In this document: positions 24,972-33,817 of the stretch, piece after piece | Numbering within the stretch: position 1 is the stretch's first letter | How the letters are laid out: each line of letters begins with the position of its first letter | Source: an uncultured Syntrophobacterales bacterium | GTDB lineage: Bacteria > Desulfobacterota > Syntrophia > Syntrophales > UBA5619 | Assembly (NCBI GenBank): GCA_903928915.1 | Contig: CAIYSL010000073.1 | Location: 1-49,217 of the forward strand | Reading direction: 5' to 3' | DNA: 49,217 bases | Translations under genes and position numbers: made by a program | Notes under the pieces: generated by a model | The model's input: only the letters and a program-made list of their open reading frames with translations | What the model was told of the DNA's origin: nothing | Databases searched by the model: none

Positions 24972-25493
24972 TCACGCTGCACCTTCCGGATCCTCCCCGT
25001 GACCGGCCAGCGCCAGGAGGACCGAACCGACGGCCTGCTTGTGTTCCAGCATCAACAGGCGGGCGACGCTCCCGGGCCCGAACAGCAGTTCACCCAATCC
25101 CTGTTCGTCCAGTTCCAGACGCACCGCCAGAACGCGCTGCCCATGACGGCGCAGCAGTGCCTCAACCTGCCGATAAAAGCGTTCAGCCCCGTCATCCGCG
25201 AGGAGCAGCAGCCGGGAAACGCGGATACCGCGCGGCACGCCGAGGAGCCGGTCCGCCATCCGGAGGCCCCGTTCTTCGGCAGCCAAGGTGCGTTCCGTCT
25301 TCTCCAGGCTGCGTACCACCTGCCCGGAGCTGTATGCCGTCCTCAGGGCTTCCACCAGTTCCGAGGACATCCTGACCATCGGCACCCCGATCCCGCTTCC
25401 CTGCCACAGCGGCCGCGTGCGCAGGGTCAGGGTGCGGAGCACCTGCGGCCCGCGCGGATCGGACTCGACTGACTTCGGTAGTCGTAAGGACAT
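24972..25493 (-). CDS. Hypothetical protein
   Basis: 173 aa, no recognised family. Start ATG 25493 (MSLRLPKSVESDPRG) is chosen over an upstream in-frame ATG that would overlap the preceding gene; an AGAGG lies just upstream. The protein is rich in Leu, Arg and Glu, with a helical middle region (residues about 50-95) and a C-terminal segment like a small alpha/beta domain (SRLLLLADDGAERFYRQVEALL). No signal peptide or membrane helix. It lies 23 nt after the spermidine-synthase-like gene and is likely co-transcribed with it. Confidence 0.55.
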   Translation of the reverse strand: MSLRLPKSVESDPRGPQVLRTLTLRTRPLWQGSGIGVPMVRMSSELVEALRTAYSSGQVVRSLEKTERTLAAEERGLRMADRLLGVPRGIRVSRLLLLADDGAERFYRQVEALLRRHGQRVLAVRLELDEQGLGELLFGPGSVARLLMLEHKQAVGSVLLALAGHGEDPEGAA

Positions 25494-25516
25494 GCCTCTG
25501 TATCTTTCCTTCCCGA

Positions 25517-26194
25517 TCAGGCAGCGCGCCCGGCGATCCAAATCGTGTGGTATCCGCCCCCGGAACAGCCTCGCGCCCGGATCCGCTGCTCTGCAACAGC
25601 GAATCCTCTCCTGCGCAGCAGCGGGGCGAACGTTCGGTCGGGGCTTGCCGACCAGAGGGCGAAAACGCCCGCGGGCCGGAGTGCCCGAAAGACCGCATCC
25701 AGTCCGGCCGGGGTGTACAGCCAGTCGTTGCCCTGCCGGGTCAGCCCCCGGGGGCCGTTATCCACGTCCAGCAGGATGGCGTCGTACGCCTGCCGCTCTG
25801 CCCGGAGGACGTGCGCGACATCGACCTCCCGAACGGTGACCCGGTCGTCGGCAAGGGGATTGCCAGCCAGGGCTGCCAGCGGCCCCCGGTTCCATGCCAC
25901 CACCGCCGGCACGAGTTCGGCCACCACCACGCGGCTTTCGGCGCCGAGTCGGCTCAATGTCGCGGCCAGGGTGTACCCCATGCCCAATCCTCCGATCAGA
26001 ACCCGAGGGCAGGGGAGGGGGGCGATTCGTGCACAGGCGAGCTCGGCCAGGGCATCCTCCGATCCGTGGGCACGACTGTTCATCAGTTCGGAGGCGTTCA
26101 GCCGGAGCGAAAACTCTCCCCCGCGCCGGTAGAGACGAAGCTGTTCGTTTTCCCCGGTCACCTGCGCGCTGTCGACAAGCTGCCAGGGTAGCAT
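25517..26194 (-). CDS. Spermidine synthase-like SAM-dependent protein
   Basis: 225 aa. A Rossmann methyltransferase-type core with the nucleotide loop VLIGGLGMGYTLAA, the acidic VVVAELVPAVVAWNRG and the catalytic-region equivalent YDAILLDVDNGP, as in SpeE-related proteins. It lacks the full polyamine-binding N-terminal domain of true spermidine synthase, so product and substrate are open. Start ATG 26194 (MLPWQLVDSAQV) has GGAGGTG 5 nt upstream; an in-frame ATG nine codons earlier has a weaker site. Confidence 0.75.
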   Translation of the reverse strand: MLPWQLVDSAQVTGENEQLRLYRRGGEFSLRLNASELMNSRAHGSEDALAELACARIAPLPCPRVLIGGLGMGYTLAATLSRLGAESRVVVAELVPAVVAWNRGPLAALAGNPLADDRVTVREVDVAHVLRAERQAYDAILLDVDNGPRGLTRQGNDWLYTPAGLDAVFRALRPAGVFALWSASPDRTFAPLLRRRGFAVAEQRIRARGCSGGGYHTIWIAGRAA

Positions 26195-26285
26195 GGACAC
26201 CTCCAGGAGCGGAGCCTGCATCTTTTCGGAGCACCGACGAATGATCGCTGCCGGAGCCTAATCCCGCATCCCCCTCCGGGTGCTC

Positions 26286-27671
26286 CTACTTCCCGACGCA
26301 GAACCGCGTGAAAATCCGCTCGACGACCTCCTCCGGAGCATTCCCCCCCGTTATCTCGCCGAGCGCCTCAAGCGCCTCGCGCAGCTCCAGGGCCGCCAAC
26401 TCAGGGGCACGCCTGTCCCGGAGCGAATCCCGGGCCCGCGTGAGCCCTGCGGCCGCCCGCTCCAGGGCGGCCTTGTGGCGCAGATGGGCGATCATCGCCT
26501 CGGGTTCTTCTTCTGCGGGTGCGGCAAGGAGGGTGTCGCGGATCGCTGCGGTAAGTTCCTCGATTCCCGCTCCGTATTTGGCGGAGATCCGGATGGGGGG
26601 ACGGGCCGCTTCCGGCAGCAGCCCGGCAATCTCTCCGACGTCCAGGCGCTGGGGGAGGTCCGCCTTGTTGACCACGGCAAGCAGGGGCGTCCCCTCTTGG
26701 CCCGCCAGCAGTTCGCGATCCTCTGCGGTCAGCGTTGCGCTCCCGTCCAGGAGCAGGAGGACGGCATCCGCGGCGGCGAGACGTTCCCAGACGAGGGCGA
26801 TTCCCTCCTGTTCGATGGCATTTTCCGGCTGCCGGATCCCGGCGGTATCGGTCAGACGGACGGCGACGCCCCCGATATCCACGGTCTCTTCGATGAAATC
26901 CCGCGTCGTTCCCGGGATGGGGGTGACGATGGCCCGCTTCTCGCCCAACAGACGATTCAAGAGGCTCGATTTCCCTACGTTCGGCCTGCCCGCGATCACG
27001 ACGCGAACCCCCTCGCGGATGATGCGGCCGCGTCGGTAAGTCGCCGCGAGTGCAGTGATGGCGTCGATCAGGGGCTGAAACGCCTGAAGGGTGTCGCCGG
27101 GGAGAGACTCGACGCCGTCCTCTGCGGAGAAGTCGATCGAGGCCTCGACCACGGCCAGCAGGTCGATGACGGCGCTTCTGAAGTCTCCGATCCGATCGGA
27201 GAGGTCCCCCTTCAGGCGGCCGGCGGCGGCGGCCATCCCGCGTTGCGTCTGTGCCGTGATGAGGTCGAGGACGGCCTCGGCCTGGGAAAGGTCGAGGCGT
27301 TCGTTCAGAAAGGCCCGCTTCGTGAACTCACCCCGCTGGGCCGGACGAGCCCCGGCGGCCAGGATCTCCTCGAGGACGGTCCGGAGGATGAGCGGTCCGC
27401 CGTGGCAGCTGATCTCCAGGGTGTCTTCGCCGGTGTAGGTGTGGGGGCCTTTCATGAAGGCGACCAGGACGTCATCCAAGACGGCGCCCGTGCGCGGTGA
27501 GACGATCTCGCCGCGGATGAGGTGATGGGAGACGAACACGACAAGCCGCCGGGACGGTCTGAACAGACGACGGCCGATGGGTTCGGCAGCGGGCCCGCTG
27601 ACGCGGATCAGGCCGATCCCCCCCAACCCGGACGGCGTGGCTATGGCTGCGATGGTATCCCTGGAGGTCAT
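26286..27671 (-). CDS. mnmE: tRNA modification GTPase MnmE
   Basis: With MnmG, makes the 5-carboxymethylaminomethyl modification on wobble uridine of several tRNAs. The N-terminal tetrahydrofolate-binding domain starts MTSRDTIAAIATPSG. The G domain has GRPNVGKSSLLN and DTAG, with NKAD for guanine. The last five residues FCVGK contain the catalytic Cys. 461 aa is normal. ATG 27671 is chosen since the family begins there. It is the last gene of the rpmH-rnpA-yidD-yidC-jag-mnmE string; mnmG is not adjacent. Confidence 0.95.
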   Translation of the reverse strand: MTSRDTIAAIATPSGLGGIGLIRVSGPAAEPIGRRLFRPSRRLVVFVSHHLIRGEIVSPRTGAVLDDVLVAFMKGPHTYTGEDTLEISCHGGPLILRTVLEEILAAGARPAQRGEFTKRAFLNERLDLSQAEAVLDLITAQTQRGMAAAAGRLKGDLSDRIGDFRSAVIDLLAVVEASIDFSAEDGVESLPGDTLQAFQPLIDAITALAATYRRGRIIREGVRVVIAGRPNVGKSSLLNRLLGEKRAIVTPIPGTTRDFIEETVDIGGVAVRLTDTAGIRQPENAIEQEGIALVWERLAAADAVLLLLDGSATLTAEDRELLAGQEGTPLLAVVNKADLPQRLDVGEIAGLLPEAARPPIRISAKYGAGIEELTAAIRDTLLAAPAEEEPEAMIAHLRHKAALERAAAGLTRARDSLRDRRAPELAALELREALEALGEITGGNAPEEVVERIFTRFCVGK

Positions 27672-27703
27672 GGGGTCAGGGCCTCCCCTCACTCGGTTTG
27701 CCC

Positions 27704-28507
27704 TCAGGCCTCGGCCTCGGACCGGTCCGGGCCCTTGCGGGACGGGAGGATCAGTAACTTACGGTATTCGCCTTCGCCGCGGCTCTTGGTCGTCAGGCTT
27801 GCATCGTTCTGCATGGCCAGATGAATGATCCGGCGGTCGTGGGCGTTCATGTGCCCGACCGTGACCGGCTTCTTGGTCTTCTTGACCTTTTCGCCGAGCC
27901 GCACCGCCAGCGCGACGAGCGATTCCTCCCGCCGCTTGCGGTAATCCTCCGTGTCGATGATGATCACCTTATGGCCGTTCGCGGAGCGGTGGATCGCCTT
28001 GTTTATGAAGTACTGGATGGCGTCGAGGTTTTGTCCCCGTTTCCCGATCAGCAGGCCGCTTCCGTCTCCGCCGATGCTCAGAATGACCGCCTCTTCGGTC
28101 TCCTCCACTGCGATCGGTGAATCGATCTGCATCATGCGCAGCAGCCCGCCGAGAAGCCGCTTTGCCTTTTCGGCGGCAGGCTCCCCGTCGGATGCCGCAG
28201 GAAGTGGACACGGTGCCGCCGCCGGGGGCTCCCTCCGCTCACCCCGTTCGGCGGGAGGCGCCGGCGCCTGCGGCGCTCCGGCGCGGTCCTCCTGGTTCGA
28301 CCGTCCGCCGGCGGGCGCGTCGAACCCGATGTCGAAGCTCAGGAGGCTCGCGCGGATCAGGGCCTTCTTCGCCCCCATGCCGAGGAAGCCCGCTGTTCCC
28401 TCGGAGATGATTTCGATGTTCAATTTCTCACGGGGGACCCGCAGCGCCCGGCACGCATTCTCTATGGCTTCATCGATGGTCTTTCCCTCGATTTCCGTAC
28501 CTTCCAT
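27704..28507 (-). CDS. jag: Jag/KhpB RNA-binding protein
   Basis: 267 aa. N-terminal Jag domain (EGKTIDEAIENACRALRV), a low-complexity Ala/Pro/Arg linker at about 80-130, a KH domain with GLLIGKRGQNLDAIQY, and a C-terminal R3H domain (MNAHDRRIIHLAMQND). Binds RNA and is linked to cell envelope growth in other bacteria; always encoded near yidC. Start ATG 28507 (MEGTEIEGK) fits the family; an in-frame ATG at 28534, two bases after the yidC stop, is an alternative that would couple translation. Confidence 0.9.
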   Translation of the reverse strand: MEGTEIEGKTIDEAIENACRALRVPREKLNIEIISEGTAGFLGMGAKKALIRASLLSFDIGFDAPAGGRSNQEDRAGAPQAPAPPAERGERREPPAAAPCPLPAASDGEPAAEKAKRLLGGLLRMMQIDSPIAVEETEEAVILSIGGDGSGLLIGKRGQNLDAIQYFINKAIHRSANGHKVIIIDTEDYRKRREESLVALAVRLGEKVKKTKKPVTVGHMNAHDRRIIHLAMQNDASLTTKSRGEGEYRKLLILPSRKGPDRSEAEA

Positions 28508-28536
28508 TGGTGCTGTACCTCGGACCGTATTCATAC

Positions 28537-30243
28537 TTACGACGCCTGCCTGTTAATGTACACCTGCTGACCGATGCTGATGATGTTGTTGAACAGCCAG
28601 TAGATCACCAGGCCCGACGGAAAGTTGAGGAACATGAAGGTGAAGATCACCGGCATGAACAGCATGATCTTCGCCTGCATCGGGTCTGCTCCCGTGGGGG
28701 TCATCTTCTGTTGGATGAACATCGTTGCGCCCATGATGATCGGCGTGATGTAGTACGGATCCTTCGCCGAGAGGTCCTGTATCCACCAGACAAAGGGGGA
28801 GTGGCGCAATTCGATGGCGTACAGCAGAGCCTTGTAGAGGCCGAAGAAGACCGGGATCTGGACGAGCATCGGCAGGCAACCGCCGAGAGGGTTGACCTTG
28901 TGGGTCTTGTACAGGGCCATCGATTCCTGGCTGAGCCGGGTCTTGTCATCCTTGTATTTTTCCCGCAGGGCGGCCATCTTCGGCTGGAGTTTCTGCATCT
29001 CCTTCATCGACTGGTAACTCTTGTTTCCCAGCGGCCAGAAGATCACCTTGATCAGAATGGTCAGGATGATGATCGCGACTCCGTAGTTGTGGACGTATCC
29101 GTACAGGAATTTGAGGGCGATCAAGAGCGGCATGGCGAGCCATTTGAGCCAGTCGCCGAAGTCGATCGCGTTCTCCAGACCGACATTCTGGGCCTTGAGG
29201 ATAGTGTAATCCTTCGGCCCCAGGTAGAGGGAATAGCTGAATACGCCGGGTTGTCCGGGGGGGATCACGTGCTTCGGCCCCTTCAGGCTGACGGCGACGA
29301 GATTGCTGCCGTCCTTGCCCATCCGGAAGCTGGTCAGCGAAGGGTTCTGCGGGATCAGCGCGGCGATGAAATACTTGCTCTCGAATCCCCCCCAGGATAC
29401 GCCGGGGCCCAGGAGCTTATCCGCCTCGAGCGAAGCGACGTCGGGGCGATCGATGCTCTTGGCGATGTAGGAGACGGGGCCGTCGTGGCCGTAGCTATCG
29501 ACCGGTGCCTTGGGGTCGACATACTGGTACCACGTCAGGCCGCCGTTCTGGTTCAGGGGCACATCGGCGAGGTTATGGAGTCGCACCTCCATCTCGATGC
29601 TGTACGTATCCGGATGGAAGGTGAAGATCTTATCGACCCTCAATTCGCCCGGGGTGGTTTGAGTAAAGGTCAATTTTCGCGCGTCTGCCGCGCTCGTCAT
29701 GTCGAGCGAGGCGCCGTCCGCCTCGTAGAACCCGTCCGCGGGTATCGTTACCGTGGAGTCGGGAAAGGAGACGGCCAGCGGCCACGGCATCCCCCCCGAG
29801 ACATGAACGAGTTCGACCAGCTTCGACCGCCCCGCGGGCGGGGGTGTCCCCTTTCCGATGAGGCGGGTGAAGATGTCGACGAGGTCCTCCTCGTTCGGAA
29901 GCGCGGTCTGGTACTGTTTCAGTTGGAACGATTTCAGGGCCGCGCCCCGCGTCGTGAAGACGGCCCGGTAGAGGGGGGTTTCCACGACGACCTCCCGCTC
30001 CGTTCCGGCCGCCGCTTTTGCACCGACCAGCCGGCCCCCCGCCGTGCGGGCCGGGACTGCGGGCGTGGGTGCGGCCTGCCCCCCCGCGGGCGGAGTTGCC
30101 GTGACCGGCTGCGGCGCCACGGTTGTCTCCTGGTGGACCGGTGCTGCCTGCTGCGTCTTGACCGGCGGCTTGACGAAAAAAGTCTGGTAGATCAAGATGA
30201 CTACAATCGAGAGGACAACGGCGAGAAGCGTTCTCTTGTCCAT
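28537..30243 (-). CDS. yidC: Membrane protein insertase YidC
   Basis: 568-aa inner-membrane insertase for Sec-dependent and independent proteins. The N-terminal helix MDKRTLLAVVLSIVVILIYQ is followed by a Pro/Ala-rich linker, the large periplasmic P1 domain of Gram-negative YidC (about 70-340) and the conserved 60KD_IMP core with KSYQSMKEMQKLQPKM and the later GCLPMLVQIPVFFGLYKAL. The P1 domain marks a diderm host. It sits in the usual order between yidD and jag. Confidence 0.95.
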   Translation of the reverse strand: MDKRTLLAVVLSIVVILIYQTFFVKPPVKTQQAAPVHQETTVAPQPVTATPPAGGQAAPTPAVPARTAGGRLVGAKAAAGTEREVVVETPLYRAVFTTRGAALKSFQLKQYQTALPNEEDLVDIFTRLIGKGTPPPAGRSKLVELVHVSGGMPWPLAVSFPDSTVTIPADGFYEADGASLDMTSAADARKLTFTQTTPGELRVDKIFTFHPDTYSIEMEVRLHNLADVPLNQNGGLTWYQYVDPKAPVDSYGHDGPVSYIAKSIDRPDVASLEADKLLGPGVSWGGFESKYFIAALIPQNPSLTSFRMGKDGSNLVAVSLKGPKHVIPPGQPGVFSYSLYLGPKDYTILKAQNVGLENAIDFGDWLKWLAMPLLIALKFLYGYVHNYGVAIIILTILIKVIFWPLGNKSYQSMKEMQKLQPKMAALREKYKDDKTRLSQESMALYKTHKVNPLGGCLPMLVQIPVFFGLYKALLYAIELRHSPFVWWIQDLSAKDPYYITPIIMGATMFIQQKMTPTGADPMQAKIMLFMPVIFTFMFLNFPSGLVIYWLFNNIISIGQQVYINRQAS

Positions 30244-30270
30244 TCATTACCTCCACAGGATGGGTGTTTG

Positions 30271-30507
30271 TTACTTCACCGGATCGTATCCGCCGGGGTG
30301 AAAGGGGTGACAGCGAAGCAGGCGGGTCAGGGCCAGGTAAGACCCCTTGAGGGGGCCGTAACTGCTGATGGCGTCGATCGCGTATTCGGAACAACTCGGG
30401 ATGAACCGACAGCAGGGAAACAGAAAGGGAGATACGCAGATCTGATAAGCGCGGATGAGCGCTATGCAGAATCTTCCCGGGAGTCGCAGTACAGGACGTT
30501 CAGACAT
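30271..30507 (-). CDS. yidD: Membrane protein insertion efficiency factor YidD
   Basis: 78 aa with the invariant core [13 protein letters not shown] and the C-terminal [16 protein letters not shown]. Amphipathic N-terminus ([14 protein letters not shown]). Assists YidC at the inner membrane. The start overlaps the end of rnpA by 8 nt, so it is translationally coupled to it. Confidence 0.94.
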   Translation of the reverse strand: MSERPVLRLPGRFCIALIRAYQICVSPFLFPCCRFIPSCSEYAIDAISSYGPLKGSYLALTRLLRCHPFHPGGYDPVK

Positions 30508-30847
30508 TGGCTCGGTCGATCAGGCGGCTTTCCAGGTCGGTGCACACATCGTGGTACGTCAAGGGCGGCATTCCTCTTTTTGCGATGATGACGATATCCT
30601 GGGATGCAGGGAGCCTGGATTTGTTCAGCCGGAAAAACTCGCGCAGGAGACGTTTGATCCTGTTTCGCTGTACCGCATTGCCCACTTTCTTGCTGACCGT
30701 CATCCCCAGTCTTCTGATCCCCGATTGATTCGGGCACAGGATGATGGTAAAACGCCCCGTATAGCTCCGAACCCCCTGGTGATAGATCCTCAAAAAGTCC
30801 TGCCGTTTGCGAATCCGCTCCTCTTTGCCAAAGGTTTTAGTTTCCAT
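30500..30847 (-). CDS. rnpA: Ribonuclease P protein component
   Basis: 115-aa basic protein that binds RNase P RNA for tRNA 5' maturation. Family features: [15 protein letters not shown] at the start, [20 protein letters not shown] in the middle and [10 protein letters not shown] (the RNR motif region). ATG 30847 ([12 protein letters not shown]). It lies 54 nt downstream of rpmH and overlaps yidD. Confidence 0.95.
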   Translation of the reverse strand: METKTFGKEERIRKRQDFLRIYHQGVRSYTGRFTIILCPNQSGIRRLGMTVSKKVGNAVQRNRIKRLLREFFRLNKSRLPASQDIVIIAKRGMPPLTYHDVCTDLESRLIDRANV

Positions 30848-30901
30848 GCCGCACTGCCCCTTCCCGGGGTCTGCCCGACCTGCCTTTGGTTTGCCGGCGG
30901 A

Positions 30902-31039
30902 TTACACCGTCAGTCGCTTTCTGCCTTTCGCCCGCCTTCTGCTCAGGACCGCCCGCCCGCCCTTGGTGGCCATCCGGACGAGGAAGCCGTGGGTTCGCTT
31001 CATCTTTGTGTTGCTGAACGTCGTCAGTGTCTTTTTCAT
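30902..31039 (-). CDS. rpmH: Ribosomal protein bL34
   Basis: 45 codons plus stop: [19 protein letters not shown] at the start, then the invariant [20 protein letters not shown] and a basic end KRLTV. Very basic, the right length for L34, and directly upstream of rnpA as in most bacteria. The start differs from the common MKRTYQPS form but is in frame with everything conserved. No dnaA gene or clear DnaA-box cluster lies upstream, so this locus need not be the origin. Confidence 0.95.
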   Translation of the reverse strand: MKKTLTTFSNTKMKRTHGFLVRMATKGGRAVLSRRRAKGRKRLTV

Positions 31040-31073
31040 AATCTTGTCCCCGATAGAATGAATTGAGTCGTCC

Positions 31074-31102
31074 CACTAACCATAACCGCACTGGTTTGTC
31101 AA
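31074..31102 (-). promoter_or_regulatory. Probable promoter of the rpmH-rnpA operon
   Basis: Minus strand TTGACA (31102-31097) with a poorly conserved TTAGTG 17 bp downstream (31079-31074), about 35 nt before the rpmH ATG. The -35 is perfect and the -10 is weak. Confidence 0.45.
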
Positions 31103-31353
31103 GGCAAATATGGCCATATCGGGCGCAACGCATCACCGTCCCGGGCCGGTGGGCGGCGGTTCCCTTTGACAGGAGTCGCGGTTCATGCGACAGTACACAT
31201 AACAGGCGCGTTCTCCGCCGGCCGGGTACGACAGCCGCTCTTTCGGCCGGCCCGACCGCGGCGGCGGTACCCACGGCGCCGGCGTACCGCTGCCGACCCG
31301 TCTCGATTTTTTAGTGGCCGAGGCGTCGTTTCCTCCGCTCACGAGGCGTATGG

Positions 31354-32274
31354 ATGTACCGGATTGATGTGCTCTGCGTCGGGGCCAGTTCCTTTGATCT
31401 TGTGTTTCAGGTGGACCACCACCCCCTGCCCGACGAAAAGACCACCGCCGATGGTTTCATCGGCTGTGGTGGCGGACCGGCTGCCAATGCCTCGATCATG
31501 GTAGCACGGATGGGATTGCAGGCGGCCTTCGCCGGGTATCTCGGGTTGGATCTGTTCGGCAGGCTCCACCTTGAAGAGCTGCGGGCAGCGGGGGTAAACA
31601 CGGACCTTGTCGTCCGGGGAGAAGACCCGACCCCGGTTTCTTGCGTTCTCGTCAAACCGACGGGCGAACGGTCGCTCGTCAACTACCGGGCCGCTGATCC
31701 CCGCGGGAGACGGGGCAGCATCGCCACCGGTATTTCCCCCCGGGTGATGCTGTTCGACGGACATGAGCCGGACCTTTCCCTCGCCTTTCTCACCGGGGCC
31801 CGGGAAAGGGGAATACGGACCGTTCTTGACGCGGGCTCCCTGAATCGGGGCACCGCGCTGCTGTTCGACAGGGTGGAGTATCCCGTCTGTTCGGAGCGGT
31901 TCGCCTGCGATTTTACCGGTACGGCGTCGCCGGAGGCCGCGCTCGACCGACTGAACCCCCCCGGCCGGTGCGTCGTCGTGACGCTCGGGGAGAAGGGGGT
32001 GCTCTGGAAGAGGGACGGAAAGAAGGGGCGGGTGCCGGCGTTTCCGGTCAGGGCGGTGGACACGACCGGTGCCGGAGACGTGTTTCACGGCGCCTTTGCC
32101 GGTTCTCTCGCGGTCGGGAACTCCTGGGATGGGATGCTGGCGTACGCCTGTGCGGCGGCTGCCCTGTGCTGCACTCGGCTCGGCGCACGAACGGGCATCC
32201 CCACGGGGCCGGAAGTGGATCGGTTTCTCGGTGCGTTCCGGGACCGGGGGCTGCCGCCGCACCCTTCCGGATGA
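31354..32274 (+). CDS. PfkB-family carbohydrate kinase
   Basis: 306-aa ribokinase-like sugar or nucleoside kinase. Signature 1 is GCGGGPAANASIMVARMG (about 38-55). Signature 2 is DTTGAGDVFHGAF, containing the anion hole and catalytic Asp. The substrate cannot be told from sequence; the family includes ribokinase, fructokinase and KDG kinase. ATG 31354 has GAGG about 10 nt upstream; an out-of-frame ATG lies four bases earlier. It is monocistronic and divergent from rpmH. The 31040-31353 gap holds only the rpmH promoter and a TTGACA (31166-31171) with no clear -10. Confidence 0.85.
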   Translation: MYRIDVLCVGASSFDLVFQVDHHPLPDEKTTADGFIGCGGGPAANASIMVARMGLQAAFAGYLGLDLFGRLHLEELRAAGVNTDLVVRGEDPTPVSCVLVKPTGERSLVNYRAADPRGRRGSIATGISPRVMLFDGHEPDLSLAFLTGARERGIRTVLDAGSLNRGTALLFDRVEYPVCSERFACDFTGTASPEAALDRLNPPGRCVVVTLGEKGVLWKRDGKKGRVPAFPVRAVDTTGAGDVFHGAFAGSLAVGNSWDGMLAYACAAAALCCTRLGARTGIPTGPEVDRFLGAFRDRGLPPHPSG

Positions 32275-32298
32275 ATCATCCGGTACCGCGCCGTCAAT

Positions 32299-32327
32299 TT
32301 GACATTTGCCGGCTGCGTGACTATGTA
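32299..32327 (+). promoter_or_regulatory. Promoter of the envelope thiol-redox operon
   Basis: TTGACA (32299-32304), 17-bp spacer, TATGTA (32322-32327), about 70 nt upstream of the lipoprotein ATG. Both boxes are close to consensus. Confidence 0.65.
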
Positions 32328-32396
32328 AGCTAACCGGTTGCCCGCAGTTCGGTGGGAGGGGTGATTCGGCATACAGGTGAAGAGGAGGAAGCACCG

Positions 32397-33014
32397 ATGA
32401 ACAAGAAGATGAGTTGCGCGCTGTTTGCTCTCCTGATCGCGGTCGCTTCGCTGGTTTCCGCGTGCGCGACGACGGGAGGGGGGGAGGAGTGTCCGATTTC
32501 TCCCGATGGAGCCGTGAAAGCGATGCCCGCCGGCACGAAGGATTTTCCCATGTCCGAGCTTCCTCCGCCGGCAAACGAAGCCGACAGGAAGTATCTGGGA
32601 CTCTCCGGGGGAGGAAATTTCCCGGTGAGGCAGATCAAGGCCCAGGTTGTGATCGTCGAAGTGTTCAGCTTCTATTGTCCCCACTGTCAGCGAACGGCTG
32701 CCCAGATCAATGACCTCTACCGGATGATAGAGGCGCGTGCCGATCTGAAGGGAAAGGTGAAGCTGATCGGGATCGGTGCGAAGAACAGCGCCTTCGAGGT
32801 CGATGCGTATCGGGAGCGATACCATGTCCCCTTTCCTCTCTTCCCGGATGAGGAGATGGTACTGACGGAGAAACTGGGCGTGAAGGGGACCCCCACATTC
32901 ATCGGGATCAGGATGGCGGAAAACGGCGCGCCGCGGCAGTTCTATTTCGGCGAGGGCGGTTTTGCGGACAACCAGAAATTTCTGACGGAGATCATCCGCC
33001 TGTCGGGTTTATAG
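32397..33014 (+). CDS. Thioredoxin-fold lipoprotein
   Basis: 205 aa. Lipoprotein signal with lipobox LVSAC, Cys 23 the lipidated residue. A thioredoxin-like domain follows from about residue 75, with active site CPHC at 94-97 in VEVFSFYCPHCQRTA (DsbA/TlpA-like) and the cis-Pro segment VKGTPTFIGI. Expected to be anchored at the envelope and exchange disulfides with periplasmic proteins. ATG 32397 has GAGGAGG upstream. It heads an operon with a periplasmic peroxiredoxin and a CcdA-TlpA fusion that probably supplies it with electrons (inference). Confidence 0.82.
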   Translation: MNKKMSCALFALLIAVASLVSACATTGGGEECPISPDGAVKAMPAGTKDFPMSELPPPANEADRKYLGLSGGGNFPVRQIKAQVVIVEVFSFYCPHCQRTAAQINDLYRMIEARADLKGKVKLIGIGAKNSAFEVDAYRERYHVPFPLFPDEEMVLTEKLGVKGTPTFIGIRMAENGAPRQFYFGEGGFADNQKFLTEIIRLSGL

Positions 33015-33028
33015 CGAGGAGGGGACAG

Positions 33029-33658
33029 ATGAAAGGATGGAACAGAAGGGTAGGGGGCATGGTCTGCTGCCTCGGCGTGCTTGCGCTGATGGCAGGGGGG
33101 GGCGCAGCCTATGGTCAATCGACCGGTTTCACCGACAATATCTATCCGGTCGGAAAACTCAAACCGACGGACAGTGTGCCGAGGCTCAAGGTCGGCGACG
33201 TTGCGCCCGATTTCACCCTCCCCGCGGTCCAGGGCGGTACGGTGTCCCTGAGCCAGTTCAAGGGGAGGAGGAACGTGGTCATCTCCTTTGTCCCTGCCGC
33301 CTGGACCCCGGTGTGCTCGGATCAATGGCCGGGATACAACATCTCCCGGAAACTGTTCGATAAACACGAGGCGACCCTGATCGGCATTACCGTGGACAAT
33401 ATCCCCACGCTCTATGCGTGGACGAAGCAGATGTGCAATCCCGGCGAAAAGCTGTGGTTTCCCGTCCTCTCCGATTTTTTCCCCCACGGCGGCGTAGCCT
33501 CGCGATACGGTGTCCTCCGCTCAGACGGCGTGTCCGAGCGGGCCCTCTTCGTGATCAACAAGAAGGGTATCGTTACCTATATCGACGTCCACGACATCAA
33601 CCAGCGACCGTTCCTCGACGCACTCGCGCGGGCCCTCGAAGAGGCGAACAGGCAGTAG
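33029..33658 (+). CDS. Exported peroxiredoxin (AhpC/TSA family)
   Basis: 209 aa with a signal peptide (hydrophobic LGVLALMAGGGAAYG, cleavage near residue 29). The peroxiredoxin fold starts LKVGDVAPDFTLPAVQGG; the peroxidatic Cys is C96 in AAWTPVCSDQ, where the common PxxxTxxC reads PAAWTPVC. A second Cys near 140 (MCNPGEK) could resolve it. It should reduce peroxide in the periplasm. It starts 14 nt after the lipoprotein stop with a GAGGAGGGG site. A periplasmic location is less common than cytosolic for this family. Confidence 0.85.
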   Translation: MKGWNRRVGGMVCCLGVLALMAGGGAAYGQSTGFTDNIYPVGKLKPTDSVPRLKVGDVAPDFTLPAVQGGTVSLSQFKGRRNVVISFVPAAWTPVCSDQWPGYNISRKLFDKHEATLIGITVDNIPTLYAWTKQMCNPGEKLWFPVLSDFFPHGGVASRYGVLRSDGVSERALFVINKKGIVTYIDVHDINQRPFLDALARALEEANRQ

Positions 33659-33817
33659 ACATCGATAACGAGGGCACGATCTTTTTCCCGCAGATGATCG
33701 ATGTTCACCCCGTCGTTTCCCCGGGGCCGTGACGCCCCCGGCGGGCACCGCACCAGTCGGTGGAGGAAGGGTGTCCGCCGCTGCATCTGCACCAACTGGT
33801 TTTCTGGAGGTCTTACG

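Noticed and set aside
31040-31353. Possible replication origin next to rpmH
   Set aside because: No dnaA gene and no cluster of TTATNCACA boxes. The upstream neighbour is a sugar kinase.
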